A program made the translations under genes and the position numbers. A DNA stretch of 64,000 nucleotides from Nonomuraea fuscirosea. GTDB taxonomy: Bacteria > Actinomycetota > Actinomycetes > Streptosporangiales > Streptosporangiaceae. The notes under the pieces are model-generated. The model was given only the letters and a program-made list of their open reading frames with translations. It ran no database searches and was not told the DNA's origin. The stretch spans positions 62,001-126,000 of the forward strand of contig NZ_PVNG01000028.1 in NCBI RefSeq assembly GCF_003001935.1, given 5' to 3'. Below, one piece after another: positions 59,608 to 64,000 of this stretch. Every line of letters begins with the position of its first letter. The stretch's first letter is position 1.

Positions 59608-61211
59608 CAGATGCGCACGACTTCCGGCCGGGCCACCTTGTCCTCGATCATCCGGTCGATGACGGCCCTGGCCCGCTCGACGGGATCGACGCCCACCTGC
59701 CCGATGGTCCTGGTCAGCTCGGCGGCGATGACGCCCGCGACGATCGGGGCGGCGAACGAGGTGCCGCTCCAGCCGCAGAACGGCCCCACGGCGTCGCAGT
59801 CGAGCGAGGCCCGCTCCCCCGTGGCGAGCAGCGCGCTCTGGGCGCCGCCGAACTGGGGCGGGAAGGTGCTGACGACCATCGCGCCGGGGGCGCGCCAGCG
59901 TACGGCCGGATGGTCGTTGCTGAAGATGGCGATCGTGCCGTCGGGGTTCTTGGCGGCCACGCCGAGCATGGGCGCGACCGGCGGGCCCGGCACGGCCGTC
60001 TCGGAGAGGGCGGCGAGGTAGAACGGCCGGGTGGTGGCGTAGTTGCCGGCCGCGTTGACCACGATGACGCCGCGCGCCCGCAGCTGGTTGACCTTGTCGA
60101 ACAGCGCCTGCATCGCCGCGTCGCCGGTCTCGGCGAACCCGCCGAAGGAGCAGCACAGCACGTCGATGTTCCGGCCCTCGTCCATCAGCGCGAGCAGGCG
60201 GTCGAGCGCCGCGTGCACGGCCTCCTCCGGCACCACGCCGTCGCTGTGCATGACCTTGTACGAAAGGACGCGGGCGTCCGGCGCGATCTGGGCGATGAGG
60301 CCGGCCAGCATGAGGCCGTGGCCGGTGTGCGAGTTGAGCGTGCCGATCAGCGGGTTGGGCAGGTGGCCGAGGTCCTCGTAGCCGACGAGCCTGGCGATGT
60401 CGCGGCCCGCGTAGGCGGGGTGGGTGTCCTCGATGAGCTGCTGCCCGTCCGGGTCGACGGTGAGGAACGCGTCGGGGTCGGTGACCGGCAGGAACCAGGG
60501 GTGCGCGGCCACGCCGGTGTCGAGGGTGACCACGGTGATCCTGCGCCCGCCGAGCTCTTCGAGCGTGCGGCGGCGCGGCGGCCCGGCGACCACGGTCAGG
60601 GGGACGCGGCCGTATCCGGGGCGTGCCCCCGTGCCCGGCTCGTCGGTGACGGCGTGGCCGCTGGTGGCGGGCTCGCCGCCGAGGCCGAGCGAGCCGATCC
60701 CGCTCGTGGCCGAGCCGACGAACAGGTGGTCGAGCGAGATCTGGGCGACGCCGTCCCTGATGGCCTGGTCGGTGCCGGACTCCGCGGCGAGCCGCCTGCG
60801 CACGGCCCTGAGCGCGGGCCAGGCGTCCGCCACGACGTCCCGGCGGTCCGGGGCGATCTCCAGGACGGCGGGCATCCAGACGGTCCCGGCGCCGAGGTCC
60901 CGGTCGCGGGCGCGGTCGATGCTGGCCCGCGACAGTCTCAGCCCGACCTCGTCCAGTGCCCCGTCGATCCAGTCGGTGAGCTCGTCGTTGCGGAGCAGCT
61001 GACCGGGGATCAGCAGCACGTCCGTGCGGTAGACGGTGGAGTCGGGACGGGTCTCGCCCGGGTCCAGGCCGACGGCCCACGGGTCGAGCACCTTGGCGCC
61101 GTGCCGGTCGAGGATCTCGCGGGGAAGGTTGACGCCCTGCCAGGACGGCCCGAAGGGCTCGCCCCCGCCGTGCCGGTAGGGCTCGGAGATGTAGTCGATG
61201 GTCAATTGCAC
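59607..61211 (-). CDS. Cytoplasmic S8 (subtilisin-family) serine protease
   Basis: The 534-aa protein has no signal peptide. After an N-terminal domain of about 170 residues comes a complete subtilisin core: Asp in TVVTLDTGVAAH (about 228), His in NSHTGHGLMLAGL (about 292), oxyanion Asn in VVNAAGNYA, and Ser in GWSGTSFAAPIVAG (about 485). Intracellular S8 proteases in such gene sets are thought to act in regulated proteolysis rather than nutrition. The GTG at 61211 lies two bases after GGAGG; the TTG at 61205 has better spacing. It is the first gene of the sigma/CHAT/RyR set; the gap 61212-61286 to the WYL gene's stop holds its promoter. Confidence 0.9.
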   Translation of the reverse strand: MQLTIDYISEPYRHGGGEPFGPSWQGVNLPREILDRHGAKVLDPWAVGLDPGETRPDSTVYRTDVLLIPGQLLRNDELTDWIDGALDEVGLRLSRASIDRARDRDLGAGTVWMPAVLEIAPDRRDVVADAWPALRAVRRRLAAESGTDQAIRDGVAQISLDHLFVGSATSGIGSLGLGGEPATSGHAVTDEPGTGARPGYGRVPLTVVAGPPRRRTLEELGGRRITVVTLDTGVAAHPWFLPVTDPDAFLTVDPDGQQLIEDTHPAYAGRDIARLVGYEDLGHLPNPLIGTLNSHTGHGLMLAGLIAQIAPDARVLSYKVMHSDGVVPEEAVHAALDRLLALMDEGRNIDVLCCSFGGFAETGDAAMQALFDKVNQLRARGVIVVNAAGNYATTRPFYLAALSETAVPGPPVAPMLGVAAKNPDGTIAIFSNDHPAVRWRAPGAMVVSTFPPQFGGAQSALLATGERASLDCDAVGPFCGWSGTSFAAPIVAGVIAAELTRTIGQVGVDPVERARAVIDRMIEDKVARPEVVRI

Positions 61212-61286
61212 CGCCTCCGTTCTGGCCTCTGTGGCGTACGAGAGCGGATCGGCGGCGGCGATACGCGGCGCCGGGTAACGGAAGCA

Positions 61287-62279
61287 TCACGATCCCGGCC
61301 CCCTGAGATCGTCGAGCGGGGGCCGCCGGGTGCCGTCGGTGAGGCGCCGGCCCCAGGCGCGCATGTAGGCGACGGCTTCCGGCGGGCCGTGGATCACGAC
61401 GGGGGCCTCGATCGCGCCGATGCAGAAGGTGGCCCAGTCGAGGGAGTCGGTGGGGATCTCCACCCGGCACGAGGTGTCGTCGAGGGGTTCCACCGTGCCG
61501 TAGTGCGCGATCTCCTTCCGCACCCGTCCGGCCGGGGCCTGGACCGTGGCGCGGACGAGATACCTGGTCGGCGTCGCCCTGATCCGGGCGCGCACGTACG
61601 CGACGGGATCGTCGCCGGGCAGCGGGCGGCGGGCGAACGTCGTGCCGGTGCGGCTCACGTCGCCGACGCGGTCGACGCGGAAGGTGCGCCAGCCGGCCCG
61701 GTCGAGGTCCCAGGCGAGCAGGTACAGGCGGCCGTCGACGCGGACGACGTGGTGCGGGCAGACCGTCCTGGCCGCGGTCCCGCCGGTGCGGGTGCGGTAG
61801 GCGAACTCCACCGTCTCCGCGTCGCGGCAGGCCAGGGCGAGCGTGGTCAGCGAGGCGACATCGGCGCCGCCCGCGCGCGCCTCGGGGTTCCGTGCCGGGA
61901 CGGCGACGGCGCGCAGGCTGTCGATGCGGCGCCGGATCCGTACGGGAAGCACCTGGACGATCTTGGCCATGGCGCTCAGCGCGGCGTCGGCCGACGCGGG
62001 GAAGGGCCCGGAGGTGATCACCTGCAGCCCCATGACGATGGCGGCGGCCTCGTCCTCGCTGACGACCAGCGGCGGGAGCGAGGCGCCCGGGCTGAGCTGG
62101 TAGCCGCCGCCGGTGCCGCGCGTGGCGGTGATCGGATAGCCGAGCTCCTGGAGGCTGTCGATGTCGCGGCGGAGCGTGCGCTGGCTGACGCCGAGGCGGC
62201 GCGCGAGCTCAGGGCTGGGCCAGTGGCGCCGGTTCTGCAGCAGGCCGAGGAGTTCGAGGGCGCGGGTGCCGGTCGACAT
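61287..62279 (-). CDS. WYL-domain transcriptional regulator (YafY type)
   Basis: The 330-aa protein has an HTH_11 winged helix (ALELLGLLQNRRHWPSPELARRLGVSQRTLRRDIDSLQELGYPI) and a WYL domain (HHVVRVDGRLYLLAWDLDRAGWRTFRVDRV) with a WCX tail. It is similar in plan to the regulator at 36616-37584. The ATG at 62279 is 89 bp from the divergent ABC exporter start, which it probably controls. The gap holds an imperfect inverted sequence around CTTGCGGACATATAG and GCGGCCACAAG (62298-62323) that could be its site. Confidence 0.92.
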   Translation of the reverse strand: MSTGTRALELLGLLQNRRHWPSPELARRLGVSQRTLRRDIDSLQELGYPITATRGTGGGYQLSPGASLPPLVVSEDEAAAIVMGLQVITSGPFPASADAALSAMAKIVQVLPVRIRRRIDSLRAVAVPARNPEARAGGADVASLTTLALACRDAETVEFAYRTRTGGTAARTVCPHHVVRVDGRLYLLAWDLDRAGWRTFRVDRVGDVSRTGTTFARRPLPGDDPVAYVRARIRATPTRYLVRATVQAPAGRVRKEIAHYGTVEPLDDTSCRVEIPTDSLDWATFCIGAIEAPVVIHGPPEAVAYMRAWGRRLTDGTRRPPLDDLRGPGS

Positions 62280-62368
62280 GCGCCCAATCTAGATCCCCTT
62301 GCGGACATATAGCGGCCACAAGCCCGCCGAGGATGGGAGCCGCCACCGACAACGGAAGCGGAGCGTAC

Positions 62369-63499
62369 ATGATCAGCACTTCCCATCTCTCCCGGACCTT
62401 CCGGGCCCCCGGCGGCGAGGAGGTCCGCGCCGTCCGGGGCATCGACCTCTCCGTGGCGCGCGAGGAGACGGTCGCCGTCCTCGGCCCCAACGGCGCGGGC
62501 AAGAGCACGCTCATGCGGATGCTCTCGACGCTGCTCCCGCCCACGGGCGGGACCGCGCGCGTCGCCGGCTTCGACGTACGGACCCAGGCGCCGCAGGTGC
62601 GCGAGCGCATCGGCTACGTCGGCCAGGGCCACGGCGCCGGGCACGCCCAGCGGGCCGTGGACGAGGTCGTCACCCAGGGCCGCATCCACGGCCTCGACCG
62701 GGCCGCGGCCCGCGCCAGAGCCGCCGAACTGCTCGCGGCGCTCGGCCTGGAACGGCTGGCGCGGCGCAGGACGCAGGCGATGAGCGGCGGTCAGCGGCGC
62801 CGCCTCGACCTGGCGATCGGGCTGGTGCACCTCCCGGAGCTGCTGTTCCTGGACGAGCCGACGACGGGCCTCGACCCGCAGAACCGCGACAACCTCTGGG
62901 AGCACATCATCGGGATGCGGCGCCGCGGCGGCACGACCGTCGTCTTCAGCACCCACTACCTGGAGGAGGCCGATCGGCGGGCGGATCGGATCGTCGTCGT
63001 CGATCACGGGCGGGTCATCGCCGACGGCACGCCGGCCCAGCTCAAACAGCGTCACGCCGGGGACCGGCTGACCCTGGAGACCGCCGATCCCGCCTCCGCC
63101 GAGCGCCTGCGCGGGCTCGTCGCGGCGATGGACGGCGTCGGGACGGTGACCCGGCGGGGCGCCGTGGTCACCGGACGGGCCGCCGACGGCCGCGCGGCGC
63201 TGCCGAGCGCGATCGTCGCCGCCCGGGACCAGGGGATCACGGTGGTCGCGGCCGACACCCGGCTTCCCACGCTCGACGACGTGTTCCTCGAACTCACCGG
63301 CCGGAGCCTGCGCGACGTCGGCGAAGACCCGGCCACCGGCGCCGAGGAGCGCGGAGGTCCCGTCACCGGCGTCAAGGACCGCGAAGGACCGACCACCTGC
63401 GCCGAAGACCGCGAAGGACCGACCACCTGCGCGGAAGACCGCGGGGGGCCGGCCACCGGCGTCGAGGGCGGCGACCGGGTCCCCGGGCAGGCCGCGTGA
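62369..63499 (+). CDS. ABC exporter ATP-binding protein (DrrA-like) with a C-terminal repeat tail
   Basis: The 376-aa protein has Walker A GPNGAGKST (about 37-45), signature MSGGQRRRLD, Walker B LLFLDEPTTGLD and the H-loop in VFSTHYLEEADR. The DrrA-type C-terminal region ends LPTLDDVFLELTGRSL, so the functional protein is complete by about residue 315. A further 55-60 residues are a ten-residue repeat (DREGPTTCAE and variants). Family members power export of antibiotics or lipids with a DrrB-like permease, which is encoded next. ATG 62369 has GCGGAG upstream. It is divergent from the WYL regulator. Confidence 0.92.
   Translation: MISTSHLSRTFRAPGGEEVRAVRGIDLSVAREETVAVLGPNGAGKSTLMRMLSTLLPPTGGTARVAGFDVRTQAPQVRERIGYVGQGHGAGHAQRAVDEVVTQGRIHGLDRAAARARAAELLAALGLERLARRRTQAMSGGQRRRLDLAIGLVHLPELLFLDEPTTGLDPQNRDNLWEHIIGMRRRGGTTVVFSTHYLEEADRRADRIVVVDHGRVIADGTPAQLKQRHAGDRLTLETADPASAERLRGLVAAMDGVGTVTRRGAVVTGRAADGRAALPSAIVAARDQGITVVAADTRLPTLDDVFLELTGRSLRDVGEDPATGAEERGGPVTGVKDREGPTTCAEDREGPTTCAEDRGGPATGVEGGDRVPGQAA
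63323..63468 (+). repeat. 30-bp tandem repeat in the 3' end of the ABC ATPase gene
   Basis: About five copies of a 30-bp unit (GACCGCGAAGGACCGACCAC core) encode a ten-residue repeat. The two central copies differ by one base. Confidence 0.85.
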
Positions 63500-64000
63500 G
63501 CGCCGTCAGCCCACCGCGCCGACGTGGTCTCGCCGGCGACGTCCTCATCGTGACGACCCGCGAGCTGCGTCCCGTGGCCGCGGACCCGTTCTCCCTGGTC
63601 GTCGGGCTGATCCAGCCGCTGTTCTTCCTGCTCCTCTTCGGGCCGCTGGTCGTGTCCGGCACGACGCCGGGGACCGCGCACCCGTGGGCGTGGTTCGTCC
63701 CGGGGATCCTCGTGATGATCTCGCTCTTCGGCACGGCGGGGACCGGATCGAACCTCCAGTACGACCTCCAGGACGGCTCGCACGAACGCCTCCTGGTCAC
63801 GCCGCTGGCGCGCTCGTCGCTGTTCGTCGGCCGCGCGCTCAAGGAGTTCGTGCCGCTCGTCGTCCAGGCCGTCGTGGTCGTCCTGGTCATGGTCCCGTTC
63901 GGGTTCCGCCCCCACGCCGGCGGCGGCGTCCTCGGACTGCTGCTCCTGGGCGTGCTCGGCGTCGGGATCGGGTCGCTCAGCTACGCGCTGGCCATCGCCG
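63496..64000 (+). CDS. ABC-2 type exporter permease (DrrB-like), truncated by the window end
   Basis: 168 codons are visible. The protein begins VSAVSPPRRRGLAGDVLIVTTRELRPVAADPFSLVVGLIQPLFFLLLFGPL and continues with hydrophobic segments and NLQYDLQDGSHERLLVTPLARSSLFVGRALKE, the pattern of ABC-2/DrrB permeases. The GTG at 63496 overlaps the ATPase stop (GTGA). Together they would form an exporter controlled by the WYL regulator. The substrate is unknown, and the C-terminal half lies outside the window. Confidence 0.9.
   Translation, partial: MSAVSPPRRRGLAGDVLIVTTRELRPVAADPFSLVVGLIQPLFFLLLFGPLVVSGTTPGTAHPWAWFVPGILVMISLFGTAGTGSNLQYDLQDGSHERLLVTPLARSSLFVGRALKEFVPLVVQAVVVVLVMVPFGFRPHAGGGVLGLLLLGVLGVGIGSLSYALAIA

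Overview
The window is high-GC DNA with near-continuous coding, frequent GTG and TTG starts and many 4-nt stop/start overlaps. The gene content (SpoIIE phosphatase, ANTAR and poly-HAMP kinase, MmyB-like regulator, CBM2 protein, tripeptidyl aminopeptidase, TIGR02677/02678/02680 cluster) points to a filamentous actinomycete. A Streptosporangiaceae member such as Nonomuraea is plausible, but that placement is inference.

Layout. 1-169: end of a secreted CBM2 protein. 227-6689: a LacI-controlled sugar locus (ABC importer on the minus strand, divergent PfkB kinase) with two tandem LacI-type operators and an intact TnpB-only IS200/IS605-type element inserted between the ATPase gene and lacI. 6771-14010: three Wadjet type II-like genes (jetA-jetB-jetC) with no jetD beside them. 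14158-17820: a second LacI gene with its own operator, an enolase-superfamily dehydratase and an MFS sugar-acid transporter. 17834-21140: MmyB-like regulator, SDR and secreted TAP peptidase. 21244-27657: complete Mrp-type Na+/H+ antiporter operon (AB fusion, C, D, E, F, G). 27671-33012: membrane protein, three-subunit xanthine dehydrogenase-type molybdoenzyme and a divergent acetate kinase-like gene. 33143-37584: RecD2 helicase, KptA, NADAR protein and WYL regulator. 37739-43993: epoxide hydrolase, two small stress-type proteins, KtrB/KtrA potassium uptake, an alpha/beta hydrolase broken by one amber codon, AraC regulator and CBS protein. 44100-54028: TetR, STAS protein, a soluble poly-HAMP hybrid kinase with a structured leader and leader peptide, SpoIIE-type phosphatase and SNF2 helicase. 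54044-61211: a minus-strand set of S8 protease, sigma factor, small coupled protein, CHAT/TPR protease and a 2-TM TrkA-N/RyR protein. 61287-64000: WYL regulator and divergent ABC exporter, cut by the window end.

The most unusual signals are four. (1) At three junctions in the mrp operon, tandemly duplicated ribosome-binding-site/start segments create chains of micro-ORFs in which each stop overlaps the next start. (2) The hybrid kinase is preceded by strong hairpins and a 23-codon leader peptide whose stop overlaps the kinase ATG. (3) The CHAT/S8/sigma/RyR set looks like a proteolytic signalling or cell-death cassette. (4) The Wadjet-like set lacks its nuclease. Glycine/alanine/proline-rich repeat expansions recur inside or at the ends of several unrelated proteins.
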